Below are positions 41,794-49,568 of a DNA stretch of 64,000 bases, in pieces (the stretch's first letter is position 1; every line of letters starts with the position of its first letter). Origin of the DNA: Anaerolineales bacterium UBA6055 (GTDB taxonomy: Bacteria > Chloroflexota > Anaerolineae > Aggregatilineales > Phototrophicaceae); assembly GCA_002428985.1 (NCBI GenBank), contig DIYL01000002.1:600637-664636 (forward strand), written 5' to 3'. A program made the position numbers and the translations under genes. The notes beneath the pieces are model-generated. The model was not told the DNA's origin. It did not search any database and saw only the letters and a program-made list of their open reading frames with translations.

Positions 41794-44703
41794 GTGAAGC
41801 GTTTCGCATGGATAGGGATCGTTGCGCTGGTATTGGCAATTCCGTTCACACTTGTGCTGACACAAGATGAGGATGTGCCATCTGTCTCACTCGATATTAT
41901 TGGGATTACCTCCACAGATTTATCGAATGTTACAGTCAATACCAGTGTATTAGATGCCAAAGGTCAATTGATTTCTGGGCTAACTATTGAAAACTTTAGT
42001 ATTACTGGCGCATTGTCAGAGTCAGCAACAATTGTTGATGTCGCTAATGTCACCGACGACAATTTAGCATTTGCAAGTGTGCTTGTAATTGACACAAGTA
42101 CCAGCATGAGCGGGTTGCCAATGGAAACAGCCAAAGAAGCTGCCCGTAGCTATATTGGTGCACTGGGTGTTAACGACCCTGTCGCCATTGTTGCATTTAA
42201 CTCTACTGTCAACGTTGTCCAAGATTACACCACTGATAAAACCCTACTTCTTAATGCTATTGATGGTCTATTTGCCAATGGCACAACAGCTCTCTATGAT
42301 GCGACACTTGCAGGTATCGAACTCGCAGATAATGCACCACTGACACGTCGTGCTGTCGTGGTTTTGAGTGATGGTGGTGAATACGGTACAAGTGATGGTG
42401 ATCCAGCCAGTACATCAACCCGTGAAGACAGTGTACGTGCATCAACCGTGCGCGGTATCCCTGTGTACACCATTGGGTTGGGCTGGAATATTGACCGTCG
42501 TTTCTTAGAAGAAATTGCATCAAGTTCGAATGCTGGCTTCTTTGAATCACCAACTCCCGAAGAATTAGGCGCAATTTACGATAATCTCGCCTTCTTGTTC
42601 CGCTCACAATATATTGTAACGCTAGATGTAGATGTCCCATCTGATGGCACAAGATATGATCTAACACTAGAGGTTACAACAGCAGATGGGCAAACAGCAT
42701 CTGACACTGCTAGTCTACGTGCACCCGTTCCTGTGCCAATTGTGTCTTTGCCAGATGATCTATTCGCAGAACCGTTGATTGATACAACGCCTGTGATAGC
42801 AAACATTCTCGCAGATGATGACATCGAAAGTATTGAATATAGCATCGGTGAGACTGTGGTTTCGACAACCGAAGTTTATATAATTGAACCTGCAACGAGT
42901 GAACCTGGTACATATACACTTGATATTACAGTCACAGATATTGATGGCGATACAAGTACACTATCAGCAGACTTTGATATTGCGGCGTTGCCACCAACAG
43001 TCACATCCGACTTTGCTCCGGTAGCAGGTGTTGATTTATCAGAACCTACAACCATCACAGTCACACCGGGCGGACAAACCGATATCACAGAAGTTGTATT
43101 TGAAATTGATAATATGGTTGTGGCTACAGATACCGAAACACCATATGAGTACACACTCGATCCGTTCCTAATCACACCGGGTGGACATATTTTAACTATC
43201 CGTGTCACCAATTCTGGCGGTCAAACAACTGCTGTCGATACTCCATTCGCCGTTGCGACGCTCCCACCTGTCATTGAAGTTAGCGGACTCTCAGCAGATA
43301 CAGTGTTAAGCGATGCAATTTCTGGTACGGTGACGGCATTTGGCCAATCGGCAATTACAAACATCAGTATCGGTGTTGGACTTGAGGAAATCGCTAGCAG
43401 TATTGATTCCGATACACTGGACTTTAGCCTAAATCCGCTTGACTTCGAACCTGGCACTGCCACTGTGGATATTACAACAGTAGATGCCAGTGGTGGTGAA
43501 ACAAGCGAATCAATTAGCTTTGGTGTATCAGCACTTCCACCAACACTTGAAATTAGTGGTTTGGTTGCTGACGAAGTCATTGATGGTGATGTAACAGTAA
43601 CCATTGATGCAGGTGGACAGACAGATATTACTTTGATTGATATAGCTTATGATGGCGGTGCAAGTGAAACGATCGTAGATACATCATTTACAATTCCAAC
43701 AGGTACATTAGGTGACGGTGAACATGAAGTCACAGTAGTTGTCACCAATGCAGGCGCACAAAGTACCAGCGTAACTGTACCATTTGTGGTTGACCTACCG
43801 CCGACACCTACTTTCACACCACTCCCAACAAACACAGACGTACCAACCAATACACCGGAGCCGAGTGAAACACCGCTTCCGACAAATACACCAACAATTA
43901 CGGCAACACCATCACATACACCGACGGAAACGCTAACACCATCTAATACGCCGACGCCAAATCCAACAGAAACGGCTCAAGCAGCAGCTGAGATTGCTGA
44001 GGAAGCAACCGAAAACGCTCAAGCGACTATTGATGTACAAAATACATTAGAAGCATTTGAATTAACGGAAACGGTTGATGCACTTCTGACAGTCGATGCA
44101 GATATGACACAGGATGCCTTGTCAACAGAAGCTGCAGATAATATTCTAGCAACAGCTAATGCGCAGGCAACTGAACAAATGCAAGCGACAGCAGATGCTG
44201 CAGATGAAGCGACAGAAAGCGCACAAGCAACAACTGACGCAGAAGAAGAAGCTAACGCGCAAGCAACAACTGAGGCGGAAGAACAAGCCAATACACAGGC
44301 CACGACTGATGCTGAAGAAGAAACCAATGCGCAAGCGACGACTGATGCTGAAGAAGAAACCAATGCACAAGCAACGGCTGATGCTGAAGAAGAGTCAACT
44401 GAAGTAGCAGCCAATACTGAAGCGACCGATACAGATGATGGTGAAGAGCCAACTGACGAACCGATAGACGAATCAACTGATGAAATTTTACCAACATCAA
44501 CAGATTTACCGGACGAAGAGGGTGTCGATGACCCAACAGCGCAACCATCCCTGACACCAGTCACAATCACAGAGGTTGACACACCATCGGCGGATCCACA
44601 AGAATCTAACGATAGCACGACAGCCATTGTCGCAGTTGGTGTGGGTTTACTGGCGCTCGTCTTGTTATTCTTGTTCTTGCGCGGTCGTAGAAATAACGGA
44701 TAA
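41794..44703 (+). CDS. Large VWA surface protein with Thr/Pro stalk
   Basis: This 969-residue protein starts at GTG 41794, which follows AGGGAG at an ideal distance. A signal sequence (RFAWIGIVALVLAIPFTLVL) precedes a VWA domain at about 90-260 with the MIDAS motif DTSTSMSG near 97 and LSDGGEYG near 195. Four or five Ig-like beta repeats follow (about 300-670), with spaced ALPPT turns. Next come a Thr/Pro-rich stalk, Ala/Gln/Glu repeats of 12 residues and a final membrane helix (STTAIVAVGVGLLALVLLFLFL) with RGRR. It is a surface-anchored adhesin-like protein typical of Chloroflexota. Termination is at the hairpin 44758-44798. Confidence 0.88.
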   Translation: MKRFAWIGIVALVLAIPFTLVLTQDEDVPSVSLDIIGITSTDLSNVTVNTSVLDAKGQLISGLTIENFSITGALSESATIVDVANVTDDNLAFASVLVIDTSTSMSGLPMETAKEAARSYIGALGVNDPVAIVAFNSTVNVVQDYTTDKTLLLNAIDGLFANGTTALYDATLAGIELADNAPLTRRAVVVLSDGGEYGTSDGDPASTSTREDSVRASTVRGIPVYTIGLGWNIDRRFLEEIASSSNAGFFESPTPEELGAIYDNLAFLFRSQYIVTLDVDVPSDGTRYDLTLEVTTADGQTASDTASLRAPVPVPIVSLPDDLFAEPLIDTTPVIANILADDDIESIEYSIGETVVSTTEVYIIEPATSEPGTYTLDITVTDIDGDTSTLSADFDIAALPPTVTSDFAPVAGVDLSEPTTITVTPGGQTDITEVVFEIDNMVVATDTETPYEYTLDPFLITPGGHILTIRVTNSGGQTTAVDTPFAVATLPPVIEVSGLSADTVLSDAISGTVTAFGQSAITNISIGVGLEEIASSIDSDTLDFSLNPLDFEPGTATVDITTVDASGGETSESISFGVSALPPTLEISGLVADEVIDGDVTVTIDAGGQTDITLIDIAYDGGASETIVDTSFTIPTGTLGDGEHEVTVVVTNAGAQSTSVTVPFVVDLPPTPTFTPLPTNTDVPTNTPEPSETPLPTNTPTITATPSHTPTETLTPSNTPTPNPTETAQAAAEIAEEATENAQATIDVQNTLEAFELTETVDALLTVDADMTQDALSTEAADNILATANAQATEQMQATADAADEATESAQATTDAEEEANAQATTEAEEQANTQATTDAEEETNAQATTDAEEETNAQATADAEEESTEVAANTEATDTDDGEEPTDEPIDESTDEILPTSTDLPDEEGVDDPTAQPSLTPVTITEVDTPSADPQESNDSTTAIVAVGVGLLALVLLFLFLRGRRNNG
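44195..44397 (+). repeat. 36-bp in-frame tandem repeats
   Basis: Within the VWA gene the reading frame repeats every 12 codons: DEATESAQATT, TDAEEEANAQAT, TEAEEQANTQAT, TDAEEETNAQAT twice, ADAEEES. The last complete units are nearly identical at the DNA level, which suggests recent slippage. The Ala/Glu repeats form a coil next to the Thr/Pro stalk and probably vary in number among strains. Confidence 0.75.
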
Positions 44704-44737
44704 GTTGCTTTAAGGCTACAAAGATTAGCGCAACTTA
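44701..44737 (+). promoter_or_regulatory. Inverted repeat after the VWA gene
   Basis: TAAGTTGC (44701-44708, including the stop codon) is the exact complement of GCAACTTA at 44730-44737, with a 21-base loop. It lies ahead of the main terminator hairpin and may protect the 3' end of the mRNA. Confidence 0.35.
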
Positions 44738-44757
44738 ATAAGCTGATACAACGTATA

Positions 44758-44798
44758 ACGGGTAGTGTTATCATAAATAGCACTACCTGTTTTAGTTT
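44758..44798 (+). terminator. Intrinsic terminator after the VWA gene
   Basis: ACGGGTAGTG (44758-44767) pairs with CACTACCTGT (44781-44790, one G-U) and the stem continues inward by about four pairs to a short loop. TTTAGTTT follows. This is a good intrinsic terminator, 20 bases before the next gene's ATG. Confidence 0.8.
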
Positions 44799-44818
44799 AG
44801 GAGGAAGTATAGAAACTC

Positions 44819-45223
44819 ATGCGTGAATTTTTTATTCGTGTCGTAATTAATGCCATCGGGATTGCCTTAACAGCTATGATCATCCCTGGCATCCAAGTTG
44901 CAAATAATGACATCGGCACCTTATTATTCATTGGTTTGGTCTTTGGCATCGTCAACTCACTCCTTAAACCCATTTTGATGTTCTTGACCTGTCCAGCGGT
45001 GATCTTATCACTTGGATTATTCGTGCTTGTGATTAACGGTGTATTGCTACTGATTACCGACTCACTCGTCGGCGAACGTCTAATTATTGATGGTGGCATC
45101 GGGACAGCAATTCTCGGTGGTATCATTATGGCAATTGTGTCGATGGTCTTAGAAGGCATGATGGGTCTCGGTAGAGAAAAACCTGCCGTACAAGATGGTG
45201 ACACCATCGTATATAGAGACTAA
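44819..45223 (+). CDS. Four-helix membrane protein, phage-holin superfamily IV type
   Basis: This 134-residue protein has four hydrophobic helices and conserved charged turns: REFFIRVVINAIGIALTAMIIPGIQV, GTLLFIGLVFGIVNSLLKPI, VILSLGLFVLVINGVLLLITDSLVG and GTAILGGIIMAIVSMVLEG. It matches the widespread family annotated as phage holin IV or mycobacterial 4-TMS holin-like. The family lacks proven lytic function in most bacteria. AGGAGGA is the ribosome site. The gene is single, followed by the GyrB-like gene after 69 bases. Confidence 0.88.
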   Translation: MREFFIRVVINAIGIALTAMIIPGIQVANNDIGTLLFIGLVFGIVNSLLKPILMFLTCPAVILSLGLFVLVINGVLLLITDSLVGERLIIDGGIGTAILGGIIMAIVSMVLEGMMGLGREKPAVQDGDTIVYRD

Positions 45224-45292
45224 TCTCTTAAATAGCACCTCAGAATGATAAAATAGAGTCATCTAAATACCACATAAGATGGCTCTATATCC

Positions 45293-46459
45293 ATGAATTC
45301 AAACCACTCATATCACCCACAAAAGCTAAGTCCGAGAGAACATATCCGCCGTCGCCCTGGTATGTATGTAGGTGGGATAAACAGACGTGCTTTACACCAT
45401 TTGTTTTATGAGGTTCTTGATAACCCCGTTGAAAGTGCATTCATTGGTAAGTGCGACACCATTACGGTACATTTGCAACCCAACAACACCCTCACAGTAG
45501 AAGATAATGATGTCATCTTTCCCGAGAAATTAGCTACTGAAACATGGAACACTAAATACGACAAACACGTCCTTGATGTCATCATGACTGAAATTGGCTG
45601 GAACAATAAATTTGACAAGGAGACATACAGGGTTACAGGCGGCTTACACGGGGTTGGACTAGCAGCCATCTGTGCGCTGAGTAGTAAAATGACAGTGATG
45701 GTTCGACACAATAACATGATCTGGAAGCGGTTTTATCGTGAAGGATTGCCATATGGTGCAGTGCAATACTATCGATCTCTTATAGATAGACCCGATGGTT
45801 TCACGGTTACATTTCAGCCAGATTTTAGCATCATGGAGGATAATGACTTTGACTATGATCGTGTAGCTAAACGATGCGCCGATGTAACTTATACCACACC
45901 AAATCTAACCATCCATTTGATTGATGAACGACAACCTACACCACGTCACCAAACGTTTAATGCTCCTAGTGGGATGAGAACGTTGCTTGAAGATTTAAAT
46001 GCAGGTAAAACCCCACTGCATGATATTGTTCATATTAGTGGAGAAATTGATGCAACCGATAATAAAGGCAAACCGATTACATTTTTTGTCGAAATAGCTA
46101 TGCAATACACAGATTCAGATGAGAGCGTAGAGCTCAATTTTCTCAACACGGTCAGCAACATCATGGGTGGCGTACATGTACATGGGTTTCAACAAGCCAT
46201 TCTTGGTAAAGTAAACGGATACTTTAGTCACTTGTATCATCCACCCCGCTATTTGCCGTGGCATAAAATCAAACATGGGTTAACAGCCGCTATTAGTATT
46301 CGCCACCCCGATCCACAATTTGAAAGTCCTACCAAAACTTATCTCATGAATCCAGAAATATTCGGTGGCGTTGTAACCATGTTGTACCCTCATTTCAATC
46401 CAAACGCTAGCTGGGTATTAGGCAACCACTTCCAAGCCATTTACGATACAGCACATTAG
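45293..46459 (+). CDS. GyrB-like ATPase without TOPRIM domain
   Basis: This 388-residue protein aligns by eye with the N-terminal ATPase (GHKL) and transducer domains of type II topoisomerase B subunits. HIRRRPGMYVGG is near 20-30, EVLDNPVESA near 40 (the ATP-contacting Glu and Asn are kept), GGLHGVGLAA near 116 and DGFTVTFQPD near 160. The transducer loop FESPTKTYL near 345 keeps the catalytic-type Lys. The usual GRGIP turn reads NDVIFP, so that glycine loop is lost. The protein stops where gyrase continues into TOPRIM, and no such gene follows. It is a stand-alone divergent paralogue whose role is unknown. Confidence 0.8.
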   Translation: MNSNHSYHPQKLSPREHIRRRPGMYVGGINRRALHHLFYEVLDNPVESAFIGKCDTITVHLQPNNTLTVEDNDVIFPEKLATETWNTKYDKHVLDVIMTEIGWNNKFDKETYRVTGGLHGVGLAAICALSSKMTVMVRHNNMIWKRFYREGLPYGAVQYYRSLIDRPDGFTVTFQPDFSIMEDNDFDYDRVAKRCADVTYTTPNLTIHLIDERQPTPRHQTFNAPSGMRTLLEDLNAGKTPLHDIVHISGEIDATDNKGKPITFFVEIAMQYTDSDESVELNFLNTVSNIMGGVHVHGFQQAILGKVNGYFSHLYHPPRYLPWHKIKHGLTAAISIRHPDPQFESPTKTYLMNPEIFGGVVTMLYPHFNPNASWVLGNHFQAIYDTAH

Positions 46460-47862
46460 TTAGAAAAGAATTGCCCATGAAAACCAAACGGAATATGCTG
46501 AGGCACATAAGCACGGGCAATCTCTTGGAATGTCTGCGCATCTTGTAATAGCAGGAATGATGTTGCTTTAGCTGTATCAAGCACAACCGTTAGAACAACA
46601 CCGTCATCTTCACTGGTCGGCGATGGATTTGCAATAAAAACAGGTTCACTCGGGTAACAATTGTCCTCATGCCAGATGGCTGTTGATTTATCTTTTAAGT
46701 TCACTTTTATCGTTTGATTGATGAAGTCATCTTGACCTTCACGACTGCTCGCGCCATAAGCGAATTGATAATTTTGACCATTGTTATGGCTATAATTGAT
46801 ACGCGGGAGTTCAATCGATTCTGACGACATCATCTCATAACTTGCGCGTCCCCCATTAAGTGGAAGCGTATACCGTCGGAACTCCCCAACTGACGGTGCA
46901 TTACCATCATGCAAGCTATCAAGATATAGTTGATCAATCAAGCGTGCATCAGGATAGGCCGAAATATCGCAGATGACTTGATCACCATCTTCATAGGCAT
47001 TGATATGATGGAAGCCAAAGAACGCATCCGTATTGACTTGTGTAACCACCTCGCCACTATCAATATCAATGATGGTAAAACGACTATCTTCTTGCCCCAT
47101 CCACTCATAATTTTCGATAAATGGGACACTACGAAATGCCAACTTAAATATATTCGGCAAGCGGAATGAAAATTCCGATAGGATGATATAATTTTCGGTC
47201 AGACCGAAGCTGTGCATATAAGCAGGTTGGCTCGCAGGTATGCTAGCAATCAATCGGCGCGTATTGCCATCATGTGCATAGAAGTTATAGGTGCTCATTG
47301 GGCCGAAGTTGAGCACATAATTGATAGCCAATTTACGTTTTGCATCATAGTGTGGATGTGCTGTGGTGACTTGCCCCTTGATGTCGTCGTCATAATCCAC
47401 CACACCAATTGTCTCTAGTGTCTTCGGGTCAAATTCTACTGCCATTGGAATTTCGGTCATAGCGATGTATTTGTCCGCAATTTTTGTGATGTTGACATTT
47501 GCATTCGGACGTGGGTTTTCGTCGGGGATAAATGCCGAGAAAAAGCGTTTAAATAACGAGCGACATGGGTCTACAGCAAATCCTGCATAATTAACTTTGC
47601 CGTTGGCATTATCCTCTTCATAACTCACGCTACGGATAAAACGATTTGCATAGCTCACAGCACCATTTGAGATGTGAAAGCTATGCAATTGTGATAGCCC
47701 ATCAAACCAATGCCGATAACTGGTCTCATCAACTTCAAATTGTCCTGGGCCATTACGTACGAGTGTCCCATGTACCCAATCCGGGATTGTACCCTGTACC
47801 TCAAGTTGGTCAATCTGGATTTCTTTTTTCTGTGTTGTGAAGCCGAGTTTATAGTCCGACAT
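46456..47862 (-). CDS. Carotenoid oxygenase (RPE65/CCD family)
   Basis: This 468-residue protein is of the seven-bladed propeller family that cleaves carotenoids or apocarotenoids with a non-haem iron. The four His ligands are visible in TAHPHYD near 170, AYMHSFGL near 217, GFHHINAY near 282 and PFGFHGQF at the C-terminus. The conserved LVRNGPGQFE start and AAGGAA ribosome site support the ATG at 47862. The family makes retinal or apocarotenals from carotenoids. It lies 16 bases after a small membrane protein gene. A two-box operator upstream of that gene matches the one in front of the padR gene. Confidence 0.92.
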   Translation of the reverse strand: MSDYKLGFTTQKKEIQIDQLEVQGTIPDWVHGTLVRNGPGQFEVDETSYRHWFDGLSQLHSFHISNGAVSYANRFIRSVSYEEDNANGKVNYAGFAVDPCRSLFKRFFSAFIPDENPRPNANVNITKIADKYIAMTEIPMAVEFDPKTLETIGVVDYDDDIKGQVTTAHPHYDAKRKLAINYVLNFGPMSTYNFYAHDGNTRRLIASIPASQPAYMHSFGLTENYIILSEFSFRLPNIFKLAFRSVPFIENYEWMGQEDSRFTIIDIDSGEVVTQVNTDAFFGFHHINAYEDGDQVICDISAYPDARLIDQLYLDSLHDGNAPSVGEFRRYTLPLNGGRASYEMMSSESIELPRINYSHNNGQNYQFAYGASSREGQDDFINQTIKVNLKDKSTAIWHEDNCYPSEPVFIANPSPTSEDDGVVLTVVLDTAKATSFLLLQDAQTFQEIARAYVPQHIPFGFHGQFFSN

Positions 47863-47878
47863 TGATTTTTCCTTTTAG

Positions 47879-48079
47879 TTATCGACGAATCAGTTTCAAG
47901 AGTTTAGGTTGTTGCCACAGTGCTATGCCCGTTAAACTGACAACAGGTATTGCAAAAATACGAATGATGTTAAAGACTTCCTCGGAATTCCCAGATGGGA
48001 TGTAGAAATAGACGAGAAACAAAACTGCGACTCCAAGGTGAATGTAACGCGTAATCGTTCTAAATTGCTTATTTGACAT
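47879..48079 (-). CDS. Small two-helix membrane protein
   Basis: This 66-residue protein has two hydrophobic helices, YIHLGVAVLFLVYFYIP and IIRIFAIPVVSLTGIALW, and a basic C-terminus (KLLKLIRR). AAAGGA lies upstream of the ATG. It precedes the carotenoid oxygenase gene by 16 bases and both likely share the operator-bearing promoter at 48137-48166. It could help bring the oxygenase or its hydrophobic substrate to the membrane, but no function is known. Confidence 0.7.
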   Translation of the reverse strand: MSNKQFRTITRYIHLGVAVLFLVYFYIPSGNSEEVFNIIRIFAIPVVSLTGIALWQQPKLLKLIRR

Positions 48080-48136
48080 GATGGTATAGTCCTTTCGTTA
48101 AGATATGATGATTTTCAACTAACAGGCAGTTTAAAT

Positions 48137-48166
48137 AACTATTCATATATAAATAGTTATATATAA
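48137..48166. promoter_or_regulatory. Probable PadR operator upstream of the carotenoid oxygenase operon
   Basis: Box TCATATATAA (48143-48152) and box TTATATATAA (48157-48166) are separated by four bases. The same array recurs upstream of padR. An overlapping inverted repeat AACTATT (48137-48143) and AATAGTT (48152-48158) with an eight-base spacer is the dyad size typical of PadR sites. It lies in the promoter region of the 66-residue gene. Confidence 0.6.
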
Positions 48167-48188
48167 ACACATAGCAAAAAAATTTGCC

Positions 48189-48575
48189 TTATGCTAATGG
48201 ATACACTTTCGCCATACCGTGCAATGCGTTGTACTTGCCAGCATATGACGGATGATAAGTCTCATTATAAAGTTCAAGATCGTCAGGATTGTGATAGTAA
48301 TGCTTCATCATTTTACGATGATCATCTTGCTTGAAGTAGGTTCGTAGCGCATCATTCGATTGCCAATAGCTAACAATAACTAGCTCAGTCGATCCGACAA
48401 TACCTGATTTAACATCCATACAGCCTTCGGCTTTAGCAGGTGAGCTCCGGAATAGATTAAGATTACGCCACATATACATAAACCCACTAAAATTACGGGC
48501 TTTAATGCCATTTACAAAGACGACAGCTTGCGGATCATCTGGTAAATCAACACCAGATACTTTTATTGTATTCAT
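48189..48575 (-). CDS. DUF4188-like dimeric alpha/beta-barrel protein
   Basis: This 128-residue protein has the pattern VVFVNGIKARNFSGFMYMWRNLNLFRSSPAKAEGCMDVKSGIVGS then ELVIVSYWQSNDALRTYFK and MMKHYYHNPD. These match the small monooxygenase-like proteins annotated as DUF4188. Members are often encoded beside PadR or TetR regulators. The gene begins three bases after padR stops. A catalytic role in oxidising a hydrophobic compound is possible but not shown. Confidence 0.7.
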   Translation of the reverse strand: MNTIKVSGVDLPDDPQAVVFVNGIKARNFSGFMYMWRNLNLFRSSPAKAEGCMDVKSGIVGSTELVIVSYWQSNDALRTYFKQDDHRKMMKHYYHNPDDLELYNETYHPSYAGKYNALHGMAKVYPLA

Positions 48576-48578
48576 AGA

Positions 48579-49142
48579 TTATTCTTTCTCTACTTGCATT
48601 GTCGATAAGATTTGTATTGTTTCTGTTAGCCACTCGACAACCATTGCTTCGTAACGTTCGCCAAATTCACGTGTGGCATCCCAAAAAATCTTATGGTAAT
48701 CACCATTCGGCGTGCTTTCTGCACCAATATCAATAATCTGACGCGTTTCGGTACGATAATAGCGTAGTCGTTGTTCATGAAGTGCTTTTTGCAAATTTAG
48801 TTCGGTAATTACAGTATCGAGATTATGAAAGCCAGCAAAAAATAAGCGTAAAAGCATTTTTGATTTCATCTGATCAACGGTCGTATGCGGTTTATCTAAC
48901 CAATCTTGAAGTTCCGTTCGTCCACTGTCGGTAATCGAGTAAATGCGTTTATCAGGACGATCATCTTGTTCTTCGATTTCAGACTGAATCAATCCATCAG
49001 ATTCCATTTTTTTGAGCGTAACATAAATTTGGCTGAGTTTTGCATTCCAAAAATGGGCCGTTGATGTCTCCAAATGCGCATGTAAATCGTACCCTGTGTG
49101 GGCGTGCATATTGAGAAAACCGAGTAAGATATACTTTAACAT
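48579..49142 (-). CDS. PadR-family transcriptional regulator
   Basis: This 187-residue regulator has an N-terminal PadR winged helix (about 1-90): YILLGFLNMHAHTGYDLHAHLE, AKLSQIYVTLKKMESDGLIQSEI and a wing PDKRIYSITDSGRTELQDWL. The C-terminal helical dimerisation domain has FAGFHNLDTVITEL and YEAMVVEWL. PadR proteins are ligand-responsive repressors, commonly of phenolic or membrane-stress genes. The gene overlaps or abuts the downstream DUF4188 gene. Its own promoter holds two TTATATATAA boxes, and the same array precedes the carotenoid oxygenase operon, so both are probable targets. Confidence 0.92.
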   Translation of the reverse strand: MLKYILLGFLNMHAHTGYDLHAHLETSTAHFWNAKLSQIYVTLKKMESDGLIQSEIEEQDDRPDKRIYSITDSGRTELQDWLDKPHTTVDQMKSKMLLRLFFAGFHNLDTVITELNLQKALHEQRLRYYRTETRQIIDIGAESTPNGDYHKIFWDATREFGERYEAMVVEWLTETIQILSTMQVEKE

Positions 49143-49162
49143 ATCATATTTTACCTATTTGT

Positions 49163-49186
49163 TTATATATAAAATATTATATATAA
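49163..49186. promoter_or_regulatory. Probable PadR operator upstream of padR
   Basis: Two exact TTATATATAA boxes (49163-49172 and 49177-49186) are separated by four bases, AATA. Each box is itself a palindrome. The array lies 21 bases upstream of the padR ATG and 83 bases before the opposite gene at 49269. It matches the array at 48143-48166. Confidence 0.6.
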
Positions 49187-49268
49187 ATTTATACAAAGTC
49201 AAGCATCCGGTGTGAGAAATTGATGAGATTGATAAAATGTTAAATACAAAGATAAGGAATTTATTTAC

Positions 49269-49568
49269 ATGCTTACGTTTCAAAAAGACCGCTGGATAGG
49301 TAATCAATGGGCGAGTATTGATATTGAGCCAGTCGATGCAGTCTATTTTTTGCCGATCCTACATTACCTGATGGAAACCTATAGATTTCCGCAACCCATG
49401 ATTATCGACACCATCGACGGCTATACAGCTGAATTTTACCTATTAAATAGGGCAACTATTCTAAGCATCGACACATGGACATTTTCGATTGCATTTGAAC
49501 GCGATGCAATCCGTGATACAGTCTATGATAAGTTACAAGACCTACCCACAGATTATTTTGATGATTAA
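49269..49568 (+). CDS. Hypothetical 99-residue protein
   Basis: This small cytoplasmic protein has AAGGA upstream of its start. The sequence (MLTFQKDRWIGNQWASIDIEPVDAVYFLPILHYLMETYRF) and aromatic content suggest a compact alpha/beta fold. I do not recognise a family. Its stop overlaps the convergent sulfatase gene by four bases. It diverges from padR, and the operator at 49163-49186 could also affect it. Confidence 0.55.
   Translation: MLTFQKDRWIGNQWASIDIEPVDAVYFLPILHYLMETYRFPQPMIIDTIDGYTAEFYLLNRATILSIDTWTFSIAFERDAIRDTVYDKLQDLPTDYFDD

Noticed and set aside
44195..44397. CRISPR-like array
   Set aside because: The repeats are in-frame coding repeats of 12 codons without unique spacers.
44667..44703. 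Sortase-type LPXTG anchor at the end of the VWA surface protein
   Set aside because: The C-terminus has a helix and RGRR but no LPXTG or similar motif.
43221..44783. Minus-strand frames antisense to the VWA gene (Ser/Val/Ala-rich)
   Set aside because: They arise from the repeats on the other strand and are low complexity. The plus-strand gene has a signal peptide, MIDAS motif and terminator.
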